A stretch of 64,000 nucleotides of DNA from positions 186,001 through 250,000 of the forward strand of contig JAPOXG010000010.1 of NCBI GenBank assembly GCA_026707225.1, written 5' to 3'. Below the pieces are notes generated by a model that was given only the letters and a program-made list of their open reading frames with translations, was not told the DNA's origin and searched no databases. A program made the position numbers and the translations under genes. This DNA comes from Chloroflexota bacterium (GTDB taxonomy: Bacteria; Chloroflexota; Anaerolineae; Aggregatilineales; Phototrophicaceae). The stretch's first letter is position 1, and each line of letters begins with the position of its first letter. Shown in pieces: positions 37,760 through 46,220 of this stretch.

Positions 37760-37988
37760 GTCTTCCTCTCCTTCTACGTCATGCGATCAGGTTTCAATTG
37801 GTTGCTCAAAGCTTAGTACACTGCGAAGCATAATTGAATGCTGAATAGCGATTTGGGGCTTGACCCTGCTTGCGCGGCGCCGGCTAACGGCTTGAAACTG
37901 CAGCCATTATACTGAAATGCTGGCGCGGGATGGGCGACTCAATCCATCGTCAAGGAGGCTGCTGCCCGCCGAGGCGGTATGCATAGCG

Positions 37989-38840
37989 TCAGGACGCAAG
38001 CGAAAGCAACTCAGAGAGAGGAACTGGCTTCATATTCCAGGAGCGAAGGAAGCTCAAAGTCGGTTGAATCGCCTGGAGAGCGCTTTTTATCGCATGATGT
38101 AAAATGACTGTGCCCGGACGCATATAACTCTCATAATTCTTTAGGATCACATCCACGCATCGCTTGTCGCATTGCGCTTCGCTGCAGATTCCCTCTAGCA
38201 TTCTGGGATCCCAAACCCGCGGGAAAGATTCGTACATAGCCTGGGCGGCGCATTCGCAAGGCCGGTCTTCGTACTTTTTGGTACATACCGCGTCTTGCGA
38301 ATCCAGCCCCCAGAGGATCAAAGGCAAGTCGTAGCTGGCTGACATTTCTTTCAACGCATCCGTGACATGACCGTATGGCGGCCGGATGCCCACCGGGCGA
38401 AAGCCAGGACCGAGCGCGCGCCGCAGCGCATGGAGCGCGGGTTCCATTTCTTCGTCTATAAGCTGTTGCCGGCTGAAATCCCGAATGACGCGGTGGGTAA
38501 AGAGATGGCAGCCGAATTCGTGTCCCATATCGCGCAACCGCGGGTACAAGTTTTCATAGCCGGGGTTGGGGCGCTCCAGGTTATTTTGCACGGCGCGGCC
38601 TGCCGGGAATAAAGTCAGACGGATGTTGCGCCGGTAATATTCGCGTCCGATGCGCAAAGTGTAATATTCGCTCCAGAGGTCATCGTAAGTGAGACAAACT
38701 TTCCGCGCATTGGTATGCACATGCCGGATAATTCTCGCGCTGTTGGCGCTGGCGCCATTGCCGGAAAGACTAAAGACCGAAGCCAGCGTTATGCCCGCGC
38801 TGTTGCGCAAAAACTGTCGCCGCGAAATGCCTTTCATCAT
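37989..38840 (-). CDS. Tat-exported NodB-type polysaccharide deacetylase with Cys-rich insertion
   Basis: A 283-residue exported protein with a twin-arginine signal (SRRQFLRNSAG) followed by a hydrophobic stretch. The NodB fold shows motif 1 CLTYDD, motif 2 HLFTHR (HxxxH) and motif 3 RPPYG, so the metal site and arginine are intact. Between motif 3 and the final strand there are six cysteines in about 45 residues (AVCTKKYEDRPCECAAQ, then GICSEAQCDKRC), which ordinary NodB domains lack. Likely acts on cell-surface or extracellular N-acetylated glycan. I start at 38840; other in-frame ATGs exist nearby. Confidence 0.8.
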   Translation of the reverse strand: MMKGISRRQFLRNSAGITLASVFSLSGNGASANSARIIRHVHTNARKVCLTYDDLWSEYYTLRIGREYYRRNIRLTLFPAGRAVQNNLERPNPGYENLYPRLRDMGHEFGCHLFTHRVIRDFSRQQLIDEEMEPALHALRRALGPGFRPVGIRPPYGHVTDALKEMSASYDLPLILWGLDSQDAVCTKKYEDRPCECAAQAMYESFPRVWDPRMLEGICSEAQCDKRCVDVILKNYESYMRPGTVILHHAIKSALQAIQPTLSFLRSWNMKPVPLSELLSLAS

Positions 38841-38979
38841 GGCTTTATCCGAAGTCGACATCATTGAAACGCAGAATTGCAATCGCACAAAGCTAACACA
38901 TCTTAAGGTCCTTCACAACTTTCGTCGAATCTTCAGCAAGCGAAAACACTTGTGGCGGCATTCCGGCCGCCGGAGCGTG

Positions 38980-39702
38980 TCAGCGCTGCCGCTGGACAGC
39001 TCGGTCAAGCAGAGTCGGAAGGCGCAACATCGTGAGGGCGCACAGTGCTACGAATATGACGATCAACAAAGCAGCGTCAATGAATAGCTGCTCCGGATAA
39101 AGCCGTATCAGGCTATCCGAAAATGGGAAGCGCCAGGTGCCCGCGGCAAAGAAGACTTCATGGAAGGCGTCAAATGCTCGATCCCAAGACGCCGTGGATA
39201 ATATCGCCAGGACCGCAATGGCGAGAAGTGCGAGCCTGCAGCCGCGCTGCACGCCGATTGCGATATCGGTACGGAGTCCCATTTTGTGCCGGCTGGCAAG
39301 CGCTGTACAGGCGCCGACGACCGCGCTGATGACCGCCAGCGCAAAAGCCAGGCTCGTTATGTGCTTTACGTCCGCCATATGCCGCAATTCGCGCTCGCTG
39401 AATAGAGGACAATCGTCCGCGCCGGGCGCCGGAATCCAGCACTTCTCACCAGGCAAGCGCAATGAAGCCAAGTAGTCGATGGCCTCGCCATTGAAAAGAA
39501 AGTTGACGGCAAAGGGACCGTAGTGGATGCGGTCTTCAACGTCGAAGCCAAAAGTATCGGCGGGGAACCCAGGCCGCTGATATTCAAATTGCAGGAATTG
39601 CTCGCTTAGCAGTAGGCGGACCCCCGCCAGCAGGAGCCAGAGCGGGACAGCAAGCGCGAAATACAAGCGGACGATATATCGAAAGGCGCGCGAATCATTC
39701 AT
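38980..39702 (-). CDS. DUF1461 (TIGR01906-type) integral membrane protein
   Basis: A 240-residue membrane protein with about five hydrophobic segments. The extracytoplasmic loop after the first helix has FDVEDRIHYGPFAVNFLFNG, YLASLRLPG and ELRHMADVKH, matching my memory of the DUF1461 family (no known role). The start at 39702 (MNDSRAFRY) overlaps the 3' end of the spermidine-synthase-like gene by eight bases, so the two are co-translated. An in-frame extension upstream is antisense-like and not family-conserved. Confidence 0.75.
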   Translation of the reverse strand: MNDSRAFRYIVRLYFALAVPLWLLLAGVRLLLSEQFLQFEYQRPGFPADTFGFDVEDRIHYGPFAVNFLFNGEAIDYLASLRLPGEKCWIPAPGADDCPLFSERELRHMADVKHITSLAFALAVISAVVGACTALASRHKMGLRTDIAIGVQRGCRLALLAIAVLAILSTASWDRAFDAFHEVFFAAGTWRFPFSDSLIRLYPEQLFIDAALLIVIFVALCALTMLRLPTLLDRAVQRQR

Positions 39703-41311
39703 AGTCCAGCCGAAACTCCTGAGCGCGGCCCGCCAGCAAAAAGTCCAGCACGATGGAATCGACCAAGGTCTCGACCGGCGCTCGATCATCGGTGAAGACG
39801 ATGTCGCTCTCGCCCAAAGGCACAATGTTCTCGCCGGCTTTAGCCAGAATGTCATAAAGAACAGGGTCGACGCTGTCGACCGGATGACTGATGTTCGCGC
39901 GCAAGTTGGCTTCGCTGGTGGGGAGATTGGTCGCGACCAGAATCGAATTGAAGGATTGCGGCACGTCAATCGCGTGTACACTGGGAAAGACTTCTAAAAG
40001 CGTCCTCGACAGCGCGTCGACCAGGCGCCGGTCGGTATCCGTCCGCCCAACATTGATAGCAATGACCCCTTCTTCTGCCAAGCGAGCTCTTGCTTCAGCG
40101 AAAAATTCGATGGTGGTAAGATGCCAGGGGATATAGGGCGGACGGTAAGCATCGATGGCGATCACCGTGTATTGTTGATCCATTCGATTGAGCAGGTAGC
40201 GTCCGTCCCCGATATGCGTTGTGAGCCGGGGCATCGCCGACGCATTCATGTCGAAATACTCGGCGCCAACGGCGACTATCTCGGGGTCAATTTCGATGCC
40301 ATCGATTGTGATGTTGGCATAAACTGTCGTGTGCTGCCGCGCCACGGCGCCCGCCGCCAAGCCAATTAAGAGCAGGGAACGAACGTCGTCGGCGCGATAG
40401 GGCGCCTCGTTGAAGTAGGGCGCAGCCAGGAAATAGTCCCAAGTCCCCCCATAGAAGACTTCAGTCTCGTGCCATAAACTGTGCACGCCCTGGCCTTCAT
40501 TGAGATACAAATAGCGATAGCCCGCCGAATCTTCCTCAACCTGAATATAGTTATAGGCGCTTTCGCCGGCATACTTCAGGCTGGCGCCGGGCGCCGCTGG
40601 ACGCAGGGGACGGCCGAGGACGGCGCCGGCTGGCAGAGCTAGGATGAGCGGCAGCAGGGCATAGGGCAAGGCGGCTCGCCGCTGGGTTCGCCAGAGCGCG
40701 ACGAAGGCGACGACAAAAAGCAAGCCCGAGAACAGTAGGAAGGTGCGCGTCGTTCCTAATTGCGGAATCGTCACCAGGACGGGCAGAAATGTACCCAAGA
40801 GGCTGCCGAGCGTGCTGATCGCGTAGACCTGTCCCGCGACTTTGCCGCTGTCCGCGATTTGGGTCATGGCCAGGCGGATGACATAGGGCGATACGGTGCC
40901 AAGAAGGGTAACGGGAACCGAGAATAAAATCAGGATGACGATGAATGAGCCCAGCGCCAGCGCCGCATCCGCGCCAAAAACAGCCTGCGCCGCCCGTGAA
41001 ATGATGGGGCGCGCCACGAGCGGTATCAGCCCGCTGAGGAATGCCGCCCACAAGATGAGCCGGAGCAGCACATCCACGCGCGGGAATCGATCTGCCAATC
41101 GACCGCCGAGGAAGTAGCCGGCGGTCAAGTAAAGCAGCATCAAGCCGATGACATTTGCCCACACCAGATTACTGTTGCCGAAGACGCTGCCCAGCAAGCG
41201 CGAAGCCGACAGTTCAATCGCAAGCGTCGCCATGCCGCTGGTGAAGGCGATAAGGTAGAGATAGGGTCTGCTGAGCGCCACAGGCTGTCGCGCGGAAGTT
41301 GCGACTGACAA
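39695..41311 (-). CDS. Spermidine-synthase-like methyltransferase fused to a membrane transporter-like domain
   Basis: 538 residues. Residues 1-235 hold about seven membrane helices of the transporter-like type seen in many fused SpeE-like proteins (AIELSASRLLGSVFGNSNLVWANVIG, then GGRLADR). Residues 245-520 are a Rossmann methyltransferase/spermidine-synthase domain (YNYIQVEED, YLYLNEGQGVHSL, IDGIEIDPEIV, AIDAYRPP, LTTIEFFAEA). In true spermidine synthases the nucleotide loop is GGGDG; here it is GLAAGAVAR, and the downstream DxxD is DAYR. Polyamine synthesis is therefore doubtful. TTG 41311 is the only start that keeps the first helix. Co-translated with the DUF1461 gene. Confidence 0.8.
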   Translation of the reverse strand: MSVATSARQPVALSRPYLYLIAFTSGMATLAIELSASRLLGSVFGNSNLVWANVIGLMLLYLTAGYFLGGRLADRFPRVDVLLRLILWAAFLSGLIPLVARPIISRAAQAVFGADAALALGSFIVILILFSVPVTLLGTVSPYVIRLAMTQIADSGKVAGQVYAISTLGSLLGTFLPVLVTIPQLGTTRTFLLFSGLLFVVAFVALWRTQRRAALPYALLPLILALPAGAVLGRPLRPAAPGASLKYAGESAYNYIQVEEDSAGYRYLYLNEGQGVHSLWHETEVFYGGTWDYFLAAPYFNEAPYRADDVRSLLLIGLAAGAVARQHTTVYANITIDGIEIDPEIVAVGAEYFDMNASAMPRLTTHIGDGRYLLNRMDQQYTVIAIDAYRPPYIPWHLTTIEFFAEARARLAEEGVIAINVGRTDTDRRLVDALSRTLLEVFPSVHAIDVPQSFNSILVATNLPTSEANLRANISHPVDSVDPVLYDILAKAGENIVPLGESDIVFTDDRAPVETLVDSIVLDFLLAGRAQEFRLDYE

Positions 41312-41385
41312 GATTTCACTCGATAATGCTGGCTGGACTGCAAGACTTCAGCGATTCATTATGGGTCGCGCAAGGCGAAAAATCA

Positions 41386-42072
41386 ATGAGCGTACAGATC
41401 CGCGTCGCCAATCCGGAAGACGCCCGCGCGATTGGGCGCATCGCAGCGGATTCGGGCGTCGCCTCCATTGACGCTGGCGCGCGCCGAGTTTGCCGTATTC
41501 TGGCTCAAAGCCAAGCATTGGTCGCTACTATCGACGCTGCGGTCATTGGCTTTGTCGGCTGCCTCTTCACAGCTCATCCGGCGGGCGGGCGCCGCGTTGA
41601 ACTGGATTTGCTGGCGGTCGCCCCGGAGGCTCAAAGACGCGGCGTCGGGGGTAGATTGCTGGCGGCCAGCATCGCTTATGCCAGGGGCGAGGGGGCGCGG
41701 CAGATGCGCGCGCTCGTGCGCTGCGAGAACGCGGGGATGCAAAGGCTTTGCCGCCGCCATGGATTCGCCTGCTCTCCGGAGGCTTTTGAGCTGCACGTCG
41801 TCGATCCGCAGCCAGTTGCTCCCCAGTCGCGTGTTCACGAGGCGCGGGTGATCGCGGTGCAAACGCTCAGCTACGCCGGCTTGTGGCTGGAAGGGGAACT
41901 TAACCGGGAGGCGATCGCCGATGCCCATCACCTGGCTTCGCAAATCGAAGCAACGGTCATCGGCGCGGTGATTCCCAGCAAGGCGCTTGAGACAGGTAAG
42001 CGCTTGCAGGCGAGTGGTTTCCAGAAACTCGGCGCTTATCATTGGTGGACGATTAATCTAAAAAGCGACTGA
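41386..42072 (+). CDS. GNAT N-acetyltransferase with C-terminal extension
   Basis: A 228-residue protein. Residues 1-140 are a GNAT fold: IRVANPEDARAIGRIA, a central strand VELDLLAVAPEAQRRGVGGRLL carrying the acetyl-CoA R/QxxGxG/A loop (QRRGVGG), and the C-terminal NAGMQRLCRRHGF. Residues 150-228 form an additional alpha/beta segment (HLASQIEATVIGAVIP, RLQASGFQKLGAYHWW) unlike a second GNAT core. Substrate unknown. It is divergent from the spermidine-synthase-like gene and overlaps the end of the sarcosine-oxidase-like gene by 20 bases (convergent). Confidence 0.75.
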   Translation: MSVQIRVANPEDARAIGRIAADSGVASIDAGARRVCRILAQSQALVATIDAAVIGFVGCLFTAHPAGGRRVELDLLAVAPEAQRRGVGGRLLAASIAYARGEGARQMRALVRCENAGMQRLCRRHGFACSPEAFELHVVDPQPVAPQSRVHEARVIAVQTLSYAGLWLEGELNREAIADAHHLASQIEATVIGAVIPSKALETGKRLQASGFQKLGAYHWWTINLKSD

Positions 42073-43198
42073 TTTTGAACAAACAATCATTGTGCGGCGT
42101 GTGGCCATCGAGCGCGATATCCGCCAGCATCTTGCCGACCATCGTGCTGAACTTGAAGCCGTGCCCGCTGAAGCCGGCGCCGATAGCGACATGCTGATGC
42201 TCGGGATGGCGGTCAATGATAAAGTGTTCGTCGGGCGTCTGCGTGTAAAGGCAGATTCTACTTTCTCGCGCCGGCGCTGACGCAATGCCGGGAATATGCG
42301 CGCGCATGAATGGCCGCAGCGACTCTACATTGCTTGCATCGGGCTCATAATCGATGTACTCCAGGCGGCTTACGGGCGGGCCGCTGTGGAAGGCGATCTT
42401 GAAGCCCGAGCCCTCGTGCGACGGAATGCCATAAACTGATTCCGAAAATCGTTCGCTGACATGAGCGATCCATACCGGGCAGCGTTCCGATTCGAATGGT
42501 CCCATGTCTGCCGGCGCCATGAAATTCAACTGGCAGCGCAAGAGACGCAGCGGCAGCTCGAGCCCTGTTCGTCTAAGCAGGGTCTTGGCCCAGGATCCGG
42601 CGGCGACGATCAGCCCGCCGGCCGAATAACTCTCGCCCCCCGCGTTGACATCGACGCTTTGGGGCGCGACTCGAATGTCCTCAACCGGCGTCCGGTCCAG
42701 CACAATGGCGCCGTGTCGCCGCGCCAATTGGATATGCCCGCGTACGGCGCTGGAGGCAGCGACGAAGCCGCTGTCTGGCTGGCACAGCACCTGGAAATCG
42801 CCGGCAAAACAGAACTGCGGGAAACGCTTGCGCGCCTCATCTGCTGACAAGAGTTCGTGGCTGATGCCGCTCATTTCTACTGCCTTGATAGTGTCCCGTA
42901 AGGACTTGTCATCAGCGGGTCCAAAGTCGATGCCGCCGGTTTGGTGATACAGCGTTTCTCCCAGTTCGTCCTCCAAGGCGAACCATAGCGGAAATGTATC
43001 TTTCATTAGATCGACGTATTCCGGATGATCGTAGGAATAGCGGATAATCCGCGAATATCCATAAGAGCTGCCCTTGCGGTGATCAATTTCAAACTGCTCC
43101 AGCAGCAAGACGCGCTGACCTCGTTTGGCCAGGTAAAAGGCGGCTGCGCTGCCCATTGCTCCAGCGCCAATCACGATGGTGTCATAGCTATTGTGCAT
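42053..43198 (-). CDS. solA: Monomeric sarcosine oxidase/N-methyltryptophan oxidase family flavoenzyme
   Basis: A 381-residue FAD oxidoreductase. The N-terminal dinucleotide motif VIGAGAMGSAAAFYLAKRG, GSSYGYSRIIRYSY and the C-terminal GAGFSGHGFKFSTMVG block are typical of the MSOX/MTOX group. Cys316 in RICLYTQTPDEHFIID aligns with the cysteine that covalently holds FAD in monomeric sarcosine oxidase. Family members oxidise secondary amino acids such as sarcosine or N-methyl-tryptophan to formaldehyde, an amine and H2O2. Which substrate is used here is unknown; no other sarcosine genes are adjacent. Confidence 0.85.
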   Translation of the reverse strand: MHNSYDTIVIGAGAMGSAAAFYLAKRGQRVLLLEQFEIDHRKGSSYGYSRIIRYSYDHPEYVDLMKDTFPLWFALEDELGETLYHQTGGIDFGPADDKSLRDTIKAVEMSGISHELLSADEARKRFPQFCFAGDFQVLCQPDSGFVAASSAVRGHIQLARRHGAIVLDRTPVEDIRVAPQSVDVNAGGESYSAGGLIVAAGSWAKTLLRRTGLELPLRLLRCQLNFMAPADMGPFESERCPVWIAHVSERFSESVYGIPSHEGSGFKIAFHSGPPVSRLEYIDYEPDASNVESLRPFMRAHIPGIASAPARESRICLYTQTPDEHFIIDRHPEHQHVAIGAGFSGHGFKFSTMVGKMLADIALDGHTPHNDCLFKISRFLD

Positions 43199-43224
43199 TT
43201 CCTTGCCTCTCCCATTAACGTCGC

Positions 43225-44478
43225 CTATGCGGGCCGCTGTTCTAGCGCGACCGCCAGATCATCATCTTTGCTGATAACGATGGTGGGTATCTTTGCCAGC
43301 TGCAGCAAGCCCCGAATCGCGCTGGAATCCCTTTTGGCGCCAAATGTATTAGGGTTGATGTAGACGCAAATCAGACGGATTCCGCGCCGCTGCAACACTT
43401 GCGCTTCGCTGATCCATTCCTGATTCACCGACGACGTGATGATCATTAGCGATGTTCCTCTGGTGAAGAGGTGCGTCTCCAAGGACAGCACATCTCTCAG
43501 CGAGTGATTGGAGGTGCTGCGCGCCGACGCCAGCGCCTCAAGAATGCTCGTCAGCTGCCGGTTGCCGCGCTCCGGCTGGAACACCTGACGATAGGGCGTA
43601 TAAGCGGCGTAACCGACCACCCGCTCATCATCGAGGAAATGCTTGGCGAGCGACGCTGCGATGACCACGCCATACTCTTCAGTCGACGGCGGAATCCGCG
43701 TCGAGCTGGGGATGATATTGCCAACTCGATCGACACGGCGCACGCTCGCGTCCTCACTTAGCGAATCGACCGAGAAGTCGTTGAGAAGCCAAATATCCAC
43801 CAGTGGATCCAGTTCAAATTCTTTCACCATGATGTTGCCGGTGCGCGCCGTCGAGCGCCAATGGATGCGGTTCATGCTATCGCCGGACACGTAGTCTCGT
43901 ATGCTGCTGGCATTGGTCGTAATTTGATGCGTCAGCTGCCGCTGCGCGTCCCCGCCCGAGAGGAAGCCGACCGGCAGGATCACTCGATTGATTTCCAGCG
44001 TCATCGGATACACGATGAGCCGATCGGTCGCCCCGATTCGACGCGGCGAGTGAAATAAACCGAATGGGTCGCCGCTGACGACTGTCATCGGACCGAGTTG
44101 GAATTCGCCGCGAACCGCGCAAACCGTCTCCACATCCCAGGTGTATTCGCGATTGCCGACCAGGGTAGGAACGACATGGCTTGCGAAATGGCCCGGCAGG
44201 GTCGAATGATCGCGGATTTCAAGCCAAAGCTTGGGTAGGATGCCGGTCTTGCGAACGCCAAAAGATTCTTGAAAAACGCGGCCGACTTGCGAACGGCGGG
44301 TTCGCGTGGCGCGCCGCAGGGCAATCCCGCGCAGAGACAGCCAGGTCCACAGCAGCGACAGAAACATCATCGCCGCGATCAAGTAACTGATGTTGAAGAG
44401 ATCAGCGCGGCCGGTGAAAAGACCGGTCAGCAGGCTGAAAATCGCCAAGACATATAATGCGTTGCGGCGGTTGGGCAT
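43225..44478 (-). CDS. DUF58 domain protein
   Basis: A 417-residue protein with two N-terminal membrane helices (about 8-27 and 31-50) and a DUF58 domain containing GDSMNRIHWRSTARTGNIMVKEFE, the hallmark of the family. The C-terminal part is a von Willebrand A-like fold (IWLLNDFSVDS, SLMIITSSVNQEW). It overlaps functionally with the moxR gene just upstream, whose end is six bases away; MoxR AAA+ ATPases and DUF58 proteins are a conserved pair thought to help assemble or mature protein complexes. Confidence 0.87.
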   Translation of the reverse strand: MPNRRNALYVLAIFSLLTGLFTGRADLFNISYLIAAMMFLSLLWTWLSLRGIALRRATRTRRSQVGRVFQESFGVRKTGILPKLWLEIRDHSTLPGHFASHVVPTLVGNREYTWDVETVCAVRGEFQLGPMTVVSGDPFGLFHSPRRIGATDRLIVYPMTLEINRVILPVGFLSGGDAQRQLTHQITTNASSIRDYVSGDSMNRIHWRSTARTGNIMVKEFELDPLVDIWLLNDFSVDSLSEDASVRRVDRVGNIIPSSTRIPPSTEEYGVVIAASLAKHFLDDERVVGYAAYTPYRQVFQPERGNRQLTSILEALASARSTSNHSLRDVLSLETHLFTRGTSLMIITSSVNQEWISEAQVLQRRGIRLICVYINPNTFGAKRDSSAIRGLLQLAKIPTIVISKDDDLAVALEQRPA

Positions 44479-44484
44479 GAGAGC

Positions 44485-45483
44485 TTAACGAACGGAAGAA
44501 CCGGGTACTGGCGTCGATTGCAAGATGTCCTGAACGATGGCCCTCGAAGTAATGTTTTTGAGGCGCGCGGCCGGTCCCACAATGATGCGGTGAGCCAGCG
44601 TCACTTCCGCCAAGGCTTTGACATCGTCGGGGATGGCGAAGTCTCGCCCGCTCATCGCCGCGCGCGCTTGCGCCGTGCGGAACAGCGCCAGGGATCCTCG
44701 CGGGCTGCTGCCCAGGTAGACATCGCTGTGCCGCCTGGATGCGGTGATCAGATTGATGATGTACTGCTGGACCTCTTTGGCGACATAAACGTCCTTGATC
44801 AACTGCTGAACAGCCAGCAGTTCCTTCAAGGTGACCACCTGCTGCAGATTCTGAATCGGATGCTGATACTGCTGCGAGGCGAGGATGTTCAGTTCATCCT
44901 GCGGCTGCGGATAGCCCATTTGGATGCGTATCAAGAAACGATCCAACTGCGCTTCCGGCAGAGGGAAAGTGCCTTCGTATTCGATGGGGTTTTGCGTCGC
45001 CATGATGAGGAAGGGGTTGCTGAGGCGATAGGTGACGCCGTCAACGGTCATTTGCGCTTCTTCCATCGCCTCCAGCAGCGCGGATTGCGTCTTGGGCGTC
45101 GCCCGATTTATCTCGTCGGCCAGCACAATCTGCGCCATAATGGGACCGGGCCGAAACTCAAATTCGCGGGTTTTGGGATTGAAAATCGAGACGCCGGTGA
45201 TGTCCGAAGGCAGCATGTCCGGCGTGAACTGAATGCGATTGAAAGTGCAGCCGACGGCGCGCGCCAGCGATTTTGCCATCATCGTCTTGCCCACGCCGGG
45301 GATATCCTCCAGCAGGATATGGCCCCGGCAGAGCATGCCCAGAATCGTCAGACGGACTTCGTTATTCTTGCCCAATATGACCTGACCGACGCTGTTCGCG
45401 ATCCGCTCTGTGATTTCCTTGACCGTCTCAGCGGCCTGCCGAACATGACTCGTCTGGCTTGGCGTTCTCAACTGCTCACTCAT
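44485..45483 (-). CDS. MoxR-family AAA+ ATPase
   Basis: A 332-residue AAA+ protein of the MoxR type. Walker A is [16 protein letters not shown], Walker [24 protein letters not shown], sensor 1 [23 protein letters not shown], and the C-terminal lid includes [18 protein letters not shown] -10-like TATACT lies about 37 bases upstream (45525-45520, minus strand). It is co-transcribed with the DUF58 gene. Confidence 0.93.
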   Translation of the reverse strand: MSEQLRTPSQTSHVRQAAETVKEITERIANSVGQVILGKNNEVRLTILGMLCRGHILLEDIPGVGKTMMAKSLARAVGCTFNRIQFTPDMLPSDITGVSIFNPKTREFEFRPGPIMAQIVLADEINRATPKTQSALLEAMEEAQMTVDGVTYRLSNPFLIMATQNPIEYEGTFPLPEAQLDRFLIRIQMGYPQPQDELNILASQQYQHPIQNLQQVVTLKELLAVQQLIKDVYVAKEVQQYIINLITASRRHSDVYLGSSPRGSLALFRTAQARAAMSGRDFAIPDDVKALAEVTLAHRIIVGPAARLKNITSRAIVQDILQSTPVPGSSVR

Positions 45484-45579
45484 ACTCCCGCTTCCAAGTT
45501 GAGCCGATTTTCCAATCTTAGTATAGCGGAATCACCGATTTAAGAATGCGGCTTGATTGACATTCGCTCACCGGGCAAC

Positions 45580-45607
45580 TTGCCGTCCAGCCTATTGCGA
45601 GTATAAT
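45580..45607 (+). promoter_or_regulatory. Promoter upstream of the roadblock gene
   Basis: TTGCCG (45580-45585) and a perfect TATAAT (45602-45607) are 16 bases apart. Transcription would start near 45614, leaving a leader of about 150 bases before the ATG at 45767. Another -10-like TACAAT sits at 45714-45719 without a clear -35. Confidence 0.55.
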
Positions 45608-45766
45608 GAAATCCAGCAATTTGCATGGTGGCAGCTTCGCGCGTCCGGATTCATTGATCAGAAGTTAAATCTTATACTGGCAGCCACTTGATATTATCAT
45701 GAGTCAGTGGTGGTACAATGTTGGTATTAGGTTTGTTCTGAGGCGGCGCCACAGCAGGTGAAATTG

Positions 45767-46138
45767 ATGAGCGCGTCCAGGGAAGAATTAATCGAGCGGC
45801 GGCTGATTGCCCTGGAATCGCTGACGCCCGAGCTGGAAGGGGCAGCTGTTATCAGTGTCGAGGGCTTGATGATCGCCTCGCGCCTGCCAAGCGTGCTGAC
45901 GGACGACTTGATGGCGTCGATGTCGGCGGCAATGCTGGCTTTGGGCGAGCGAATCGCGCATGACTTGAAGCGCGGCGAGCTCAGCCAGGTGTTTATTCGG
46001 GGCGAGTTTGGCTATGTGCTGCTGATGGCGGTGAATGAAAGCGCCGTGCTTACCGCCCTGGCCAGCGAAGAGGCAAAGTTGGGACTGCTTTTCCTAGATA
46101 TGAAGCAGGCCGTGGTTGATTTGCGTCAGCTCTTGTGA
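45767..46138 (+). CDS. Roadblock/LC7 domain protein
   Basis: A 123-residue protein of the roadblock/LC7 (MglB-like) fold: a central ELEGAAVISVEGLMIASRLP strand pair, an alpha-helix with MASMSAAMLALGERIAHDL, and a final LGLLFLDMKQAVVDLRQLL helix. These domains form dimers that often regulate small Ras-like GTPases in bacteria. No GTPase gene is adjacent; pyrG follows. ATG 45767 is preferred over GTG 45758 because AGGTGA lies six bases before it. Confidence 0.82.
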   Translation: MSASREELIERRLIALESLTPELEGAAVISVEGLMIASRLPSVLTDDLMASMSAAMLALGERIAHDLKRGELSQVFIRGEFGYVLLMAVNESAVLTALASEEAKLGLLFLDMKQAVVDLRQLL

Positions 46139-46220
46139 GGCGGCGAAGCGCGGGATCGCGCGGCGCTCAAGATAAATGTCTTGGTCTCTCGAGCCAAGAA
46201 TGTGGAGGTTGGTCGGATCA

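Noticed and set aside
39703..39981. N-terminal extension of the DUF1461 protein by 93 residues
   Set aside because: It lies in a different frame inside the spermidine-synthase-like gene and reads as Arg/Ser/Trp-rich sequence unlike the family.
44518..45543. Plus-strand 341-codon open frame
   Set aside because: Antisense shadow of moxR. No Shine-Dalgarno sequence and no recognisable domain.
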